This document shows, in pieces, positions 1-12,664 of a stretch of 64,000 nucleotides of DNA. The notes beneath the pieces are model-generated. The model was not told the origin of the DNA. It was given only the letters and a program-made list of their open reading frames with translations, and searched no databases. The translations under genes and the position numbers were made by a program. The DNA is from Solen grandis (taxonomy: Eukaryota > Mollusca > Bivalvia > Adapedonta > Solenidae). The stretch covers positions 15,009,504 through 15,073,503 of the forward strand of contig CM037778.1 of the NCBI GenBank assembly GCA_021229015.1. Reading direction: 5' to 3'. Every line of letters begins with the position of its first letter. Position 1 is the first letter of the stretch.

Positions 1-324
1 CGGGACCGGTGAAAAAAATCTTGTCAGTCTCGTAAAAGGTTTACCATGAAGTCTGTCTTATCAGAGAATTTGTAAATGGAAAAACACAAGCTGTTTCTGA
101 TTCTAGTAATCATGAGAGAACAGAGAAATAGCTATCAACGATACTCACGATATAAAAGTCGACATTACACGAAATTTAAGCAATAGTTGCCATTGAAAAA
201 ATATTTTGCCAGGTGGATGTACCAGATCAAATTGTGTACTCGAGAAAAACAGCATTTGTTTTAAATACAACATTAATGAATAGTAGTCAATTTTCTTAGA
301 CTTCGTCGTATATTTTGTAAGCGG
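1..324. other. No feature recognised
   Basis: AT-rich sequence with no reading frame, repeat or RNA gene that I can support. Confidence 0.5.
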
Positions 325-640
325 CCCTGTAGCTCACTCAATAGAGCATTCGCCCTGTAGCCAGGGCTCACGAGTTCAATTTTTCGGCTGGCGCACATTT
401 TTCTCATCATGTAAAAACTGTTGCCAAGCGAGGGACCGTTACATTATAGTTCTCCAGTATATAGGCCATTTGGGCACGTCGGGAACATTGCAATTTGTAA
501 TTCCGATAGGAGAGTTTGTAATGGCCTGCAAGTTACCCTTATCGTTAAGGGGTTTATATAAATGGTCCGGTGGCTCAGTCTGTAGAGTCTGTAAAAGCAA
601 GAAGTCCCGGGTTCGAGTCCCTATCTAGCTGCACATTATT
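325..640 (+). repeat. Two tRNA-derived SINE heads
   Basis: Two tRNA-like heads lie at about 325-397 and 563-632. The second has a clear A box (TGGCTCAGTCTG) and a perfect B box (GGTTCGAGTCC); the first has a degenerate B box. Both are followed by a similar GCACATT-T-TTTCWC tail, so they look like two members of one SINE family and not functional tRNA genes. The anticodon arm of the second is not well formed. Confidence 0.55.
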
Positions 641-1322
641 TTCACCTGGTTACAATGTGTTTGAATGTCAATAATGTTTCTTTTTATTTGCCTCGTTCAA
701 CACAAACGCTCACATACTTTTTAATCATATGAATAGTTAAAGTTCATCAACCAATGCAACCATTTTAAACCCATTTCAATTATTATATTGCTTATGATTC
801 TGGTGATCATAAGAAAACATGGAATCAAAAAAGTCTAGATATGAAATGAATTACAAGATAAACATCAGAAATGCATTGAATTCCATGAGTCTTTCTCTCT
901 TACTCTCTCCCTGTTTGTGTATATGTACGAACACTCTACATTCTCTTCATGTTCCTTCAGATTATTTTGGGGAGGACCGCTACCAGCAACACATGCAAAC
1001 TTCCTCCTCCTTTTTTAAGTAATGATTTCATACCAACCCATTTATGACATTCCTGCACGGTTCTTCTACTGCATGTTTCAGCCTTCACACTAGATGCAAC
1101 AAGGGGGTCACATTTGTAAATACATTCATATTTTTTCTGGTATTGGTAATAATTCATATTTTTACTTCATCTTCCTGTGTGAAGAACCCAATGCGGTAAT
1201 TTTTAAGCGACTACGAAGATTCGCTTCCTTTAATGTTAAGTGAAACTGACCAAAGATTCTAGACATTTCATTGGAAAATTCTTTTGAAGAGTGTTTACAG
1301 CAAAAAGTTCGCGTAACGTGGA
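641..1322. other. No gene recognised
   Basis: Non-coding sequence. The short frames here have no recognisable domain or splice context. Confidence 0.4.
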
Positions 1323-1405
1323 GCCTGGATACCGTAGTAGTAACGCGCCTCGCTTCTCACCATTGCGTCCCGGGCTCGATTCCTGGTCACGTAAGTGAGA
1401 GGGTA
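1323..1405 (+). repeat. tRNA-like SINE fragment
   Basis: The stretch AGTAGTAACGCGCCTCGC followed by GTCCCGGGCTCGATTCCTGG resembles the D arm, anticodon arm and B box of a tRNA-derived SINE head. It is too degenerate to be a working tRNA. Confidence 0.35.
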
Positions 1406-2630
1406 CATTGGTAAAAAAAAGCCAAACAAGACTAGCAATAACTGCATGAGCTTTAAATATTAAAGCCAAACTGTTCCTTTTTTCGGCTTGCAAAAATATC
1501 AACAACTTGTTCCACATTAATTGCATTTCTGGTAAATACCGAGAAGACCTATGCCAGACAGCCTTTTGGTGGTTATTTAACTTTTTACTGTGGAAATATG
1601 TCTTGACACCCCCCCCCCCCCTCACCCTTCATGGTGGTGTCGGCCTGATGATTGATTTTACCCTTCTTTATTCTAGAGTAAATTCAGGTCAATTGAACGA
1701 AAATAAAACTGCGAACTCAATGATGTTTTCCTGATGATCAGTAAGCTATATTTCTCTTCTGTTATATTATCAGAGCTGATGCAGACCAAAATAAGTACAT
1801 GTAAGATGACTGATATATTTCAATACACAATCTCACAGTTCACCTTCTGTGATACATCCACTCAGACAAATGGTCATGCCGAAGAAAGAAATTCCAATCA
1901 ACTACAGTCTAGAAATGTAAAGCATTTTAATTCCTGTCTTTGTCTTATTTTTCTTTTGCAAACCACTTGTCCCTTTGAACAAGCCAGTAGGAATATCACT
2001 TGCCCGAAAAGGGTTATAGTAGCCTGAACATCTAACTATTCTGATCCATCGCTACCAACCCTACCATCTCATTGTGACGTATTGCAATACTTTGTATATT
2101 TGTATACTTTGTGTACACTTTTACTACGCCGTGCGATTGACTTTGACTTTTCCAATAATTTTACATCGATAAAACTGCGGTCGCTTTTTCGCTTACTATA
2201 GAAAACAAAAGGCATTGTTTATGCCAATCAGAACGTAGCTCCGCCCCTTGGCTTCACCTTGTTATTGATTTTTGCTCAGTTCCTCAGTTAACTTTCGTGA
2301 TGGAATTGTCGGCCAAGACGGACTTAAAAAAAATAATCTTTATCCCAATAAAGGGTGTCAGCGACGCGTTTTGAAAAGGTTTTGAAATGACATTCGAGGA
2401 TTTTATATAATTCCTTCATGAAGAAGTACCGCAATTAAAATGGTTAGATGTCGTTAAAAGCCACACGTTCGTAGACCAGGATGACAAGGACAAATATCAC
2501 GCACTAAGCCACACTGCTTTTGCTGTTTTTTTATTAATTCAAGAGACAATCTTATTCTTACTAAACACCCGAGTTTAAGTGCTACCTATTTCGTTTGAAA
2601 CTACATAGTTGTATGGTGGCTGATTTCTGC
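1406..2630. other. No gene recognised
   Basis: Intergenic-looking sequence with a poly-C run near 1610-1621. The small frames at 1507-2027 have no recognised domain. Confidence 0.4.
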
Positions 2631-2631
2631 C

Positions 2632-2960
2632 ATGTCGAGTTTTCGTGTTGTGGCGCTTTACAAACGCGCCATCGCGAAACGCGACAGCACGACAAATACA
2701 CTTTTGTCGTGTCCGCGCGCTAATTTGTCGTGCTGTCGTGATGTCGTGTTGTCGCGTTTCAAACGCGCAGACGCGACATCACGACAAAGTAAGTGCGAAG
2801 ACACGACAATCAAACGCGATAACGTTGGCGCCCTTCTTTGTCGTGTCCGCGCGTTTGAATGTCGTGTTGTCGAGTCCGCGCGTTCAAGGGCGAAGCATGA
2901 AACAACGACAAACTGCACTTGTCGTGTTGTCGTGCCGTCGACTTCCGGTTCGCATGCGCA
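2632..2960. repeat. GTCGTG-word array (compact foldback-like)
   Basis: The words TTGTCGTG and CACGACAA recur about every 15-30 bases in both orientations, mixed with CGCGCG and AAACGCG blocks. All frames look open because the words carry few stop codons, so overlapping reading frames occur on both strands; I do not call any of them a gene. The layout resembles the arms of the foldback elements further along the window. Confidence 0.5.
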
Positions 2961-3375
2961 AAAAACTTTACACATATGCTGAATATCAAGATGGAGAGAG
3001 AAGGATGGACATCTTTGCATGGTGAATCCATACGAATAATATCCTTTAGTTTTCTTGTTGAATATACACATACGCCTATGATTTTAATGATTATTTTGAT
3101 CAACTGTCTTAAATAGACAAGGATTGTTATGAAAATGTTCAAGACAAGCATTTGTTTTTGTATTCATTTTACTGTACACATGTTTAATTATTTCATCATC
3201 ACGGCTTTTCTAGTAAGGTTAGGGCCTCTTTAAACAGAAGACAGCACACAAATAGGCAAAAGGGCAAAACAGTGTAGAATACGAAGTGGAGTGGTCTGTA
3301 AGATAAGATATGTAGCCAGTTTTGTCCTTAACAGACGCTAATCTCTAATCTTATTCGTGATTACTTCTTTGCCAG

Positions 3376-6300
3376 ATACTCCTACAATGAACTGCTTATC
3401 ATATTACACTCTTGTCATGTCATCACATTCAGGTATGTACATGCATTGAATTATTTGCTTTTTTAGCTTATAATAATTACAGCCGAATAAATTATGGATA
3501 ATGCAAGTTGCCTTTGAACTATATGTAACAATTAAGATAAAGTTAAATTTGCACAAAATTAATAATTGAATTGTGTAAACAAATTACATGCAACTATATT
3601 ATAAAACTGGGTGACCTATATTTTTTTTTTTTTTTTTTTTTTTTGCGAATAGACAACAAACATGATGATCAAACCTCTTTTATAGGGAAGAATCCGCTTG
3701 TGCTCGCATTCGAAAGTCAAACATAATAACTGTAATTTCTTATGTAGTGATTCCGAAGATGTCTGTTTGTTTCTTTGGTTGGTTTAACGTCCCACCGGCA
3801 ATATTTCAGTCATTTGGAGACGATGTCTACTGAAGACAGATATAGTGTTGTCACACTGCAGTATCAAACCGAAGACATGTGGCATGATAACACACCCAGT
3901 CATATTATCCTGACATCGGGTCAACCAATCGTGACCCCCCCGCCACACACACACACTTTATCATGATTGCCAAGCAATGCAGCTATAACAGTATCCTTTC
4001 TACCACTTTGGTATGTCACGACCAAAGATCGAACCCACGACCTTCTACACATGAAGCAGACGCTCTAACCACTAGGCTACCGGGACTGGAGTGGTTCGGA
4101 AAAAAGCTGATGAAAAGGTGCATGGTTAGAAACAAACAATCCATTAACTGTTTTTTCATTAAATTGTTATCTTTAATTATCTAAAATTGACACAAAACGG
4201 GGTGACATCGGTTCCTTATCTTCTAGCATGCGCAAACTGCACAGAGAGTTGCGTTCTATGAACCTAAGACGACATTCTTCTGCAGATCGTTTGCACCAAG
4301 CTATTCAAGCAATTGAGGTAAATGCATGTGAAAGTTGTTTAAGATCATATAATTTGGCAGTATGTCTTATTTCATTAAACGATACAATATGTCTTCTTGT
4401 TTGCTGTATTTAAAAACCTGTACCGACAGTATCCCATTCATTTTGAGACGAAGTCTCCTTGAGACAGATATATGAGACTTGCTGCAGTATCACACCACAG
4501 ACATGAGACATGTACCACACCCAGTCACATTGTCTTGGCATCAGACCGGGCCAACAAGTACTGAAAATACCCTTACAGGCTAAGCGCCAAGTATTTCTTT
4601 CTTTTCTTTTTTTTTTTTTTTTTTTTTTTGGTATGTCGCGACAAGATTCGAACCCACGACTTGCCGCACCGAGGCAGACGCTATAAACCATTCGGCAAGC
4701 GGAGACAGTATGGCTCAGTTTTGTATATCAGATAGATCCACTTTATTTGCAAATAATATTATTTTTAATTAATATCACATTCAGCTCTTTCAGTGTTTGA
4801 ATCGATGATATACAGTTCTATAACTTTTTTTTCTGAAAATTTATTACATTCTAATGTTGCAGTCGGAACTTCATAGCAGCGGCTACACTCTAGGCTACAG
4901 AAGTATGACCAGACGTTTGGCTTCAGTACATGGAGTTGTTGTACCAAGGTATTGCTTATATAAAAGTCAGACAAGATTTAGTTTTAAACTAAAAAAAGAA
5001 ATGATGTTCATGTCAATCATGCCATTGTTGTTTAAGAAATAATCACTATTTGTTGACATACCCTATGACAATATTTTGATTTCTATCATTGTTCTTTAAA
5101 GACATAATGTTGGCACTCTGGTGTTTCATCACACCCAATGTTTACCTTTGCGTTTAAGTCGAATTCTCAGGAACCGCAAATAATATCTGTATGATACTTT
5201 GAACACTTATTCGTCATAATATAGACAATACAGCCCAGCAATAAAGAACTGTCTTGTACATTCGAATAATGTGCTGCGGAGCATCAATGTCGTTCCAACA
5301 TATCCTTGTTTCTGTTACATTTTAACTGGAAAATAATTAGTGTGATTTAGATTAAAATCCAACAGAAGTTTGATCGAGTTGGTCTTTTTTTTTTAAACCA
5401 TGGTTTATTGTATCGGTAAGTGTTTCTGTTCAAGATAATTGTGTACTCTCTAATTGTTTGTTTTAACAGAGCCGTAGTATCCTCCATCATACGGATGATA
5501 AACCCTGAAGGTGTAGCTCGAAGAAGAAACCGCATTATAGACCGTAGGACCTACATTAACAAGGGTCCGAATAACATTCTCCACATAGATGGGTATGATA
5601 AACTCAAGAGATATGGTTTCCCTATTCATGGTGCCATTGATGGGTAATAAAACGTTCATCAGTAATATCCCTAGTTACTTGCTTAGACTGTAGAATACAC
5701 GTTTAATATATAAGCATATTTCAATGTTTGTAGAATATAATTTGCACCGGCCTGTGTACATAATCTGTCGATTAATATTCAGGTTGCAATTGGATACATA
5801 AATTAATAATATGCATTATATAGTCAATAACGCATTTTTTTATTCAAAATTATCAAAAGGTGGATAACACAAGTGATCTAAACATATTTTGATTTACAAT
5901 GTACTACATTTAGCCTACGTTCTTTGCAGATTTTTGCGTCGTATCCTATGGTTCAATGTAGCAGTTTCGAATAATGATCCGAAAATTGTAGCGACATTCT
6001 TCTTAAAATACCTTTGTGAAATAAATGGTATGTATGCATTTTTTCTTCATCATTTTTTCTTTGTGTAATTTTTCTTTCCGAACTTAACTTTATTACAAGA
6101 TATATCTTCTAATAAAAACACTGATGAACAAGTCGCTTAATCTAAATCGCTCAATTGAGGAGTGAATCCTTTACTAAGCATATATAGTTTAAATTATTCA
6201 GTTACGTATTTATCAACTATTAATTTGCGTTCAGAAGAAACATAATTCTGATTTTTGCTTCAACAAGGAAAAGTTTGATTGGCATAAATCCTTTTATGTT

Positions 6301-7800
6301 TCTATCATATGTGCACTATATTTTTGTCCGTTCTCATCGACCGAAAGTATCAAAGTTTTCTTTATTTTGTTTGTTGGGTTTAACGTCCCACCAACAGTAG
6401 TTCAATAATTTAGAGACGATATCTACTTGAGACACATATAGTTTGCCACACTGCACTTTCACGCCGTAGACATGTGACATGATACCACACCCAGTCACAT
6501 TATCATGTAACTGGGCCAACCAGTCGTGCAACTTCCCTTATTTGCTGATCACCAAACAAGGGAGCTATAACACTACAATTTTTTACGACTTTGGCATGTT
6601 GCGACTGGGATTTGAATACACGACCTCCGAACTATATCATTTTTATCTCTTTGAAAGATTTATTCAGTTTCATTTACTGTGTTTTAATAACTTAGTTCGA
6701 ACATATATGCGCATAATTCAATACAAATAGGATATTGTATTAATGTAAATTAGGCAAATAAGCAAAACGATCAAATATTATCCTGCAATTAAGTTTCTGC
6801 TTCGCGAAAAGAGTCTTAGCTGACAGGTGTATTCAAATTGTCTGATGGCAATCAGATCGAATGATCAACAAAATAAAAAAATGATATTCGCAAAAATTTC
6901 AACATGAACATTTAATTTAATGCTTGTTTATTGGTTATTTACATGCTATAAAATATAAAATAAAATATTAACAACTCAGCAACTCCAAGGTGTGTTCGCA
7001 TGGACGGTGGAACTGAAAATATTTTGGTTGAGGACATTCAGAAGGCGTTTCGATGGGACCATACTGATGATATGGCTGCAGCGAAAAGTGTCATAATAGG
7101 TTCATCACATTTAAATCAGGTACTTGGTGATATTTTTGTACAATAAAGAAGGGGCCTCCGTGGCCGCCCTCACCGCGTGGGTTCGAATCCCGGCAAGGTC
7201 ATTCGGACTTTCATGTGAGGAAGCTTTCCAGCTGGCTTGCGGAAGGTCGGTGGTTTACCCTGGTGCCTCTGTGCATTCGGGGTTTCCTCCACCTGTAATT
7301 AGCTGGACGTCGTTCTATGACTGAAATACTGTTAACACACACATAAAATACACGCTAATTACACATGAGCTTTACTTTTCGTTATAGCCATTTAAATACT
7401 AGTATATTATGTTTTTACTTAAATTGTTTTAATGGAATGATATTTGATTGTGTAATAAAAGCTAGGATGTTGCATTTCAGCGCATCGAACGCTGGTGGCG
7501 GTCTGCAAGACAAAGCGGGTGTCAGTCATGGATAGATCTGTTCTCGTCAATGGAAAGTGATGGAATTCTATCTTTGTATAAGAAAAGATTTCTTCTAAGT
7601 TTTGTAGATTTAAAGTTTTTGTGTATGTTTTATTTCTCAGAGAATGTATAAGATTCTGCTTCACAAGCTTGCTTCAGCAAGACTTGGATAAGATACGAAG
7701 AGAGTGGAATCAGCATCCGGTGAGACAGAACAGGGATGATTCACCAGGTGGAAAACCAGACCTCCTTTACAATGTGCCTCATTTATTCAGTAAGTTATAA
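3376..7800 (+). CDS. Integrase-core (rve/DDE) protein, eight exons
   Basis: Exons with GT-AG boundaries and matching codon phase are at 3376-3432, 4227-4317, 4863-4948, 5470-5643, 5930-6027, 6980-7119, 7481-7575 and 7641-7789 (or on to a stop at 7798-7800 if the last donor is not used). The product has a helix-turn-helix-like start (VITF/SMRKLHREL), then GPN-ILHIDGYDKLK, FPIHGAIDG, ILWFNVAVSNNDP, RMDGGTEN and RIERWW, ending with ECIRFCF and a WN-x-HPVRQNRDDSPGGKP block. The catalytic triad is the Asp in HIDG, the Asp in RMDGG 59 residues later, and the Glu in RIE 41 residues after that. The motifs match the uncharacterised integrase-core proteins of animal genomes. An upstream first exon is probably missing. 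SINEs occupy four introns; the last intron is only 65 bp. Function unknown: domesticated gene or old DDE transposon relative. Confidence 0.8.
3610..3644. repeat. Poly-T run
   Basis: A homopolymer T tract in the first recognised intron of the integrase gene. Confidence 0.8.
3767..4083 (-). repeat. SINE family 1, near full length
   Basis: Read on the minus strand, a tRNA-like head (CCTAGTGGTTAGAGCGTCTG, then GTGGGTTCGATC) is followed by a body holding the complements of TGACATCGGGTCAACCA and ACACCCAGTCAT. It ends with GACGTTAAACCAACCAAA. It lies in an intron of the integrase gene. Confidence 0.8.
4425..4706 (-). repeat. SINE family 1 copy
   Basis: Same body (CAGTCACATT, AAGCGCCAAG) and tRNA-like head (GAACCCACGAC complement) as other family 1 copies, with an internal poly-T run near 4608-4630. 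Intronic. Confidence 0.75.
6369..6630 (-). repeat. SINE family 1 copy, head damaged
   Basis: Starts with the tail complement (TTGGGTTTAACGTCCCACC) and runs through the body to a degraded B box (GGGATTTGAATACACGACC). Intronic in the integrase gene. Confidence 0.75.
7150..7330 (+). repeat. SINE family 2 copy
   Basis: Begins GGGGCCTCCGTGGCCG, has CGTGGGTTCGAATCCCGGCA as B box, then CATGTGAGGAAGC, CCAGCTGGCTTGCGG and TAGCTGGACGTC. Part of the head between the A and B boxes is deleted compared with the copy at 62843-63091. Confidence 0.8.
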
Positions 7801-7853
7801 AGGACGGGAATTAATTTCACATAATCTACTGTGTGTTTGCTAGAAAAACATAC

Positions 7854-7953
7854 NNNNNNNNNNNNNNNNNNNNNNNNNNNNNNNNNNNNNNNNNNNNNNN
7901 NNNNNNNNNNNNNNNNNNNNNNNNNNNNNNNNNNNNNNNNNNNNNNNNNNNNN
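7854..7953. other. Assembly gap (100 N)
   Basis: Exactly 100 unknown bases, a conventional scaffold-gap placeholder. The true length is unknown. Confidence 0.99.
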
Positions 7954-8250
7954 GGGATTTGGTCACTTTTATATATACGTTTACATCTATAAAATTCGTT
8001 TTTCGCTCTTCTGCAACTGTCGTCAAACCATTTAGACGCTCGTTTACACTCATTTGTAAATCTAGTGTTAATACATTTCCTAGATCCAAAATTGTCATAG
8101 CATATACTATACATAAGCTCTGTTAAAGAATTTATACATTTTTGAGATCAGAAATATAATTGTCAACAATACTATCAAACATGTATTTCTTATCATTCAG
8201 ACGGGTATTTAAAATCTCTTTTATTACCATCCCAAACAATTTTATCAATA

Positions 8251-9403
8251 ACAAGAGCTGTCAGAGGACAGCACGCTCGACTATTCAAAATGCTTGTTGG
8301 TAAATAAAATGAAATTTATTTAAATTCTTGCCCTTCATAGTAATAGTAAAAAATGATATACCTTGATAGTCTGATACCCCTTAATATATTTATGATGTCT
8401 AAAATCAATCCCATGCCTAGTTACTGAGACATAAGCACAATAACACTGTGCATGCTTAACTTTAACCAAAAATCCAAGTTAGAAAAGGGCCATAATTTGC
8501 ATCAGTCTAAAAGTTATCCTCCTGTTTTCTGATGCCCTTGAAGACACACCTTAACTTTCTAGTCAATTCCGCAAGCAATTTCTGAGATATAAGCTGGATA
8601 GTAGCTTGAATGCAAAAAGTTTGACCATAATTCTAAGTTAAAAGGGGGTCATAATTTTTAATTTATTCCATCAAGTGTTATCTTTCTCTATAGTATGATA
8701 CCCCTAAACATATTAAAGATGTTTCAAATCAATTCCATGCCTTGACTCTGAGATACAAGCATGAAAGTACCTTGCATGCAAATCTTTAACCAAAATTTCT
8801 AAGTTAAAAGGGGGCCATAACTTGTAATATATTCCATAAAAAGTTATCTACCTTGATAGTATGATACTCCTAAACATATTAAAGATGTTTCAAATCAATC
8901 CCATGCCTGGATACTGAGATATTAGCATGAAAGTACCTTGCATGCAAAACTTTAACCAAAATTTCTAAGTTAAAAAGGGGCCATAATTTGTAATATATTC
9001 CATCAAGAGTTATCTGCCTTGGTTGTATGATGCCCCTAAACATATTCATGAACTTTCAAGTCAATACCATGAATGGTTATTGAGATACAAACTAGAAAGT
9101 ACCTTGCACACAAAACTTGAACCAAATTTTCTATTGCATGCAAAACTTTAACCAAAATTTCTAAGTTAAAAATAGGGGCCATAATTCATATTAAATTCAG
9201 TCAAGAGTTATCTACCTTGGTTGTCTGATGCCCCTGAACATATTTATAAACTTTCAAGTCAATACCATAAATGGTTATTGAGATATAAGGTTGATAGTAA
9301 CTTGCACGCAAAACTTTAACCAAAAGCTGCAACGCCGACGCCGACGCCGACGCCAGGGTGACTACAATAGCTCTCATATTCTACGAATAGTCGAGCTAAA
9401 AAC
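8251..9403 (-). mobile_element. Helentron/HINE-like nonautonomous element
   Basis: On the minus strand it begins TTTAGCTCGACTATTCG, followed by a (GGCGTC)n microsatellite and about five copies of a ~170-bp tandem repeat (marked by AAGTTAAAA-GGGGCCATAA). It ends with the hairpin GCTGTC-CTCT-GACAGC and CTCTTGT. The sequence CGACTATTC occurs inverted near both ends. The insertion splits the endonuclease linker of the surrounding LINE at a T-T site. Hairpin end, tandem-repeat core, microsatellite and T-T insertion fit Helentron-associated elements of bivalves; the class is inferred. Confidence 0.65.
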
Positions 9404-10305
9404 ATTATGATCACTTCCCTTATCTTCCAATTGTATAATGAAATTCATCTCAAAACTGATTGGACAGTGGTCAGAAAATTCACATAAGTCTTCAACACAG
9501 AAATGGTTGATCTTACTTAAGTTATGACTACTTGTTACATGTACCACATAGTCAACTGCACTACACCCTGTGACATTTCTATTTATCGTATAGCACGTGT
9601 GTAACCCAGGCTCAAGTCTACCGTTAACTATGAAAAGGTCATTTTCTTTGCATAGATACTTTATGGCCAAATGCATTTTTAATTTTATCATTAGATTTTC
9701 GACCAGGTAACCTAACGTATTCCTCCACTTCCGGTAAATCAACGTATCTGTCAATCCCAGTGTTGATGATATAGTCTAAGTTTTCCCCTACTCTCCCATT
9801 CATATCACCACATATAAAAATTTCGCCCATATCACGAAAGCGTAATATATCATCATTAATAATTTCAAATAAATCACAATCGAAAAAACCTGAATTTATA
9901 TTACGATACACAGGTGAGTGTTCAGGTGGAATATAACATAGACAAAAGTAAATATCTTTATCCATATTAAAACCCGCCTTGTCTAATTTAAACCATATCA
10001 ATTCTCTGTTATCGTTTTTAACTATCTGGATTTTATTTTGCAAATATTCCTTACAGTATACGATGATTCCACTACTATACCGCTTTGCATTCTTATTGGT
10101 CTTTGGTCTATTACATGCAAAATTATTTAACCCTTTTAAAAGGACATTTGATAACTTTGAACACCAAGTTTCACAGAATAGCAAAATGTCATAATCCGAT
10201 ATCTTGGTCACAAAATCATTATCGGATAATTTATTGCTCAGTCCTACAATTTTCAAGTTTATCTATTTTCAACATCTCATGTCAAATTTGACAAAATGAG
10301 AATAC

Positions 10306-10690
10306 AAAAAACAACTAGATTTGCATACTGCAAATGCACCGGTTTTCGTGATGAGAAACAGTTTCAAACCTGATCAGCCAAGTTAAAATACCAGAAAAAC
10401 AACAAAATGCAAAATGCTTTATATATCTTAGTGTTTTTCTTCATTGGTGAATTCGCTGTGTCCAAAACTTAAATTAAAGGCATCTCGAAAGGAATGTGAT
10501 GTCCCACTGAGCCAGGCCCCCAACTGCTGTGATCAGCCCTGTTAATATCTGGTCATCACTGCAGGGAGTCTTTAGCCATTACAGTAGCTTTGTGTGTAAA
10601 ACCTCTGATGGGTTGATGCATAACAAAATTACCTGCTACAATGGAAGTGAGATAGTAGGCTAGTTTTACACATACATTCATAACCTGTTA
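10306..10690 (-). mobile_element. Helitron-like nonautonomous element, copy 1
   Basis: About 330-370 bp closely matching 62498-62828. On the minus strand it ends with the hairpin ATTTGCA-GTA-TGCAAAT directly followed by CTAGT, the form of a canonical Helitron 3' terminus (hairpin, CTRR, then T). No Rep/helicase frame. The other end is not resolved. Confidence 0.55.
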
Positions 10691-11933
10691 CATCCCAACC
10701 TAAAGAGCAAAGCTAGCAGAGCAGAGTTCTAATTATAGAACATAGGTATCCAGTGTTCTGTCAAATTTTCTCAGTTTTTATTCTGGGTCATGTATTTAAA
10801 TTCTCTATAAATTCATCAATTCTCGACAGATTTGCGAAATTCTTTTTTTGTTGACGAGGTAAGACATTCTTTTTTCTAATGATGACAAAATATATCACAC
10901 ATTTAAACTTTAAAGGCTTTGAAATCAGTTCAAAGTATGACCAAACTTCAAACTGCCACCAAACAACCAAATCAACCCCGATCTGAAAAAACTAAATTTC
11001 TTCAAAAAGTACTCTTTAGAGGCTTTTGATTTTACCCATATTCTTTCGATAAAATATTTTTAGATTTTGAGATATTTAAGGTCAAAGAAAAAACCAATAA
11101 TCGCAATATGACCTTGACCTTTGCATTTTTTGAAATTTTGAAACTGTTAAGTCCCTTGAAACAACAAACAATACAATCTGTGAAAATTTCATAAAGATTG
11201 ATTAAAAAATAATGGCAGAATCATCAAAAAACTAAAAAAATGCCTATTCTCGAAAAAAAAAAAAATCCTCTAAATTTTAGTACACTTTGACCGCTTATTG
11301 AAAGCCATTTTATGCATTTTCTGAAATCGCCACCCCATATATTTTGTGCGCAAAGATCTTCAGAATCAATTTCAAAAAACAGAATGAGGATATCTAATCT
11401 CTAACAAAAATGGGCATGTTTTTCGTGGACACACCCTAATTTGCCAGATTTTTTCAAAGATTCAAACATTCAACCTCTTCTAGCTCAAAAGTTTCAAAGA
11501 TATGGATATTGCCACTCATCATATTTAAAGGGGTAGTTGACAGAGAACAGAATGCAAAAAACTGCATACAAATAAAATGTCAAATGACAGAGTTATCGGC
11601 AATTATATGTTTTGATGCTAAACGCCACCTAGCGGAAAACAAACTTAATGGTGCACAACTTCAGATACATGGTATGCAGCGAAATTTTCATATTTGTAGC
11701 ACTTATAATCACGCCGCAACAGCGGCCACAAAAACAGTGCAAAGAATAATAATAATGGAAAAAAAAAAAGGGAAAAAGAAACACAAGAAGAACAGTAGGT
11801 TTTCGCGGCTGCGTTGCAGTCCACGAAAACCTAATAATCATTATAAAGTGTGGAACGAGACTGACGTGCATGCAATACAATAAACTATAGTAAATGAGCA
11901 TATTCAGTATACACACAGCTGAATCACAAAAAA
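10691..11933. other. No gene recognised
   Basis: AT-rich non-coding sequence with A-runs near 11257 and 11760. The 124-codon frame at 11509-11883 has no recognisable domain and a lysine-rich tract made by the A-run, so I do not call it. Confidence 0.4.
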
Positions 11934-11957
11934 AAGGGGGGGGGGGGGGGGGGGGGG
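11934..11957. repeat. Poly-G run
   Basis: About 20 G in a row, next to the 3' side of the LINE at 11968. Confidence 0.85.
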
Positions 11958-12664
11958 AGACTTACTGCTATTGATTGAACTTAATAATAATTTGTTTCAC
12001 AAACTGACATAATTTACGATATTTGCTTAATTTTTCAGGCTTATATTCCAATAACTGTTTAAAGAGTAATACATTGGGACATCTATAATAAAATTTACTT
12101 ATGAAACGTTTTCTATATTTAAAAATTATGACATCTAACAAAAAAAATACTATTGCATAAATTACATATACGATCATTTAAGTCAATATTTTGCCAACTA
12201 CCAATTTCTACTGGAAGTCTTATATTTCTTGTTCTGAACTTTAACATATATTTTGACAAATTAGTTGGTGTTTTAACACGATAATCTTCAAATCCAAATT
12301 TCTCTGTGATCAATCTATAGTTTAAACATTTTCTTGATGAATTTATTGTTGAGTACCACTCATTCAAAAACAGATCTGATAGTTTGTGAGATACACTTTT
12401 TTGAAGCCATCGAACATTTAGAAAGTTTTGAAACTCCCAAACATTAATCAGCCCACATTTAATTAGTATATTTTTAATATACTTAATCCATTTGAAGTCT
12501 GTATTTCGAGTATCATTCGACAACTTCCTGTCGCTCGCTATGTTTATTTCAGATGAACACACGGATTACCAGTTATATGTGACGATAAATAATGTTAACA
12601 ACATGAAGTTTTTGCATATTTCTGGACTTGTAATCAAATCAAGCTTGCAGGTATAAAATTGTCA

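Larger units (their letters stand above)
7779..10256 (-). mobile_element. Non-LTR retrotransposon fragment, endonuclease region
   Basis: Minus-strand frames encode an apurinic-type endonuclease domain. Visible are ILLFCETWC (catalytic Glu), YIPPEHSP, ICGDMNGRVG and, after a frameshift near 9700, FSDHCPISFEMNF (catalytic His-region motif). The linker after the endonuclease continues at 7954-8250 (KIVWDGN, then WFDDSCRRAKNEF). The element is broken by an inserted repeat at 8251-9403 and by the assembly gap. No reverse transcriptase is present, so it cannot be autonomous. The linker is similar to that of the element at 11968-17036. Confidence 0.8.

Noticed and set aside
325..640. Possible functional tRNA genes
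   Set aside because: One has a decayed B box and the other no proper anticodon arm. Both share a non-tRNA tail, so they are SINE heads.
2632..3151. Five overlapping 65-137 codon frames on both strands
   Set aside because: They are by-products of the GTCGTG word array, which has few stop codons in any frame.
8251..9403. CRISPR-like regular repeats
   Set aside because: Repeats of ~170 bp without separate spacers in an animal genome; they are the core of a mobile element. The same holds for 13847-15290.
11509..11916. Overlapping 124- and 95-codon frames
   Set aside because: No domain, low-complexity Lys or Phe tracts from A-runs, and no splice context.
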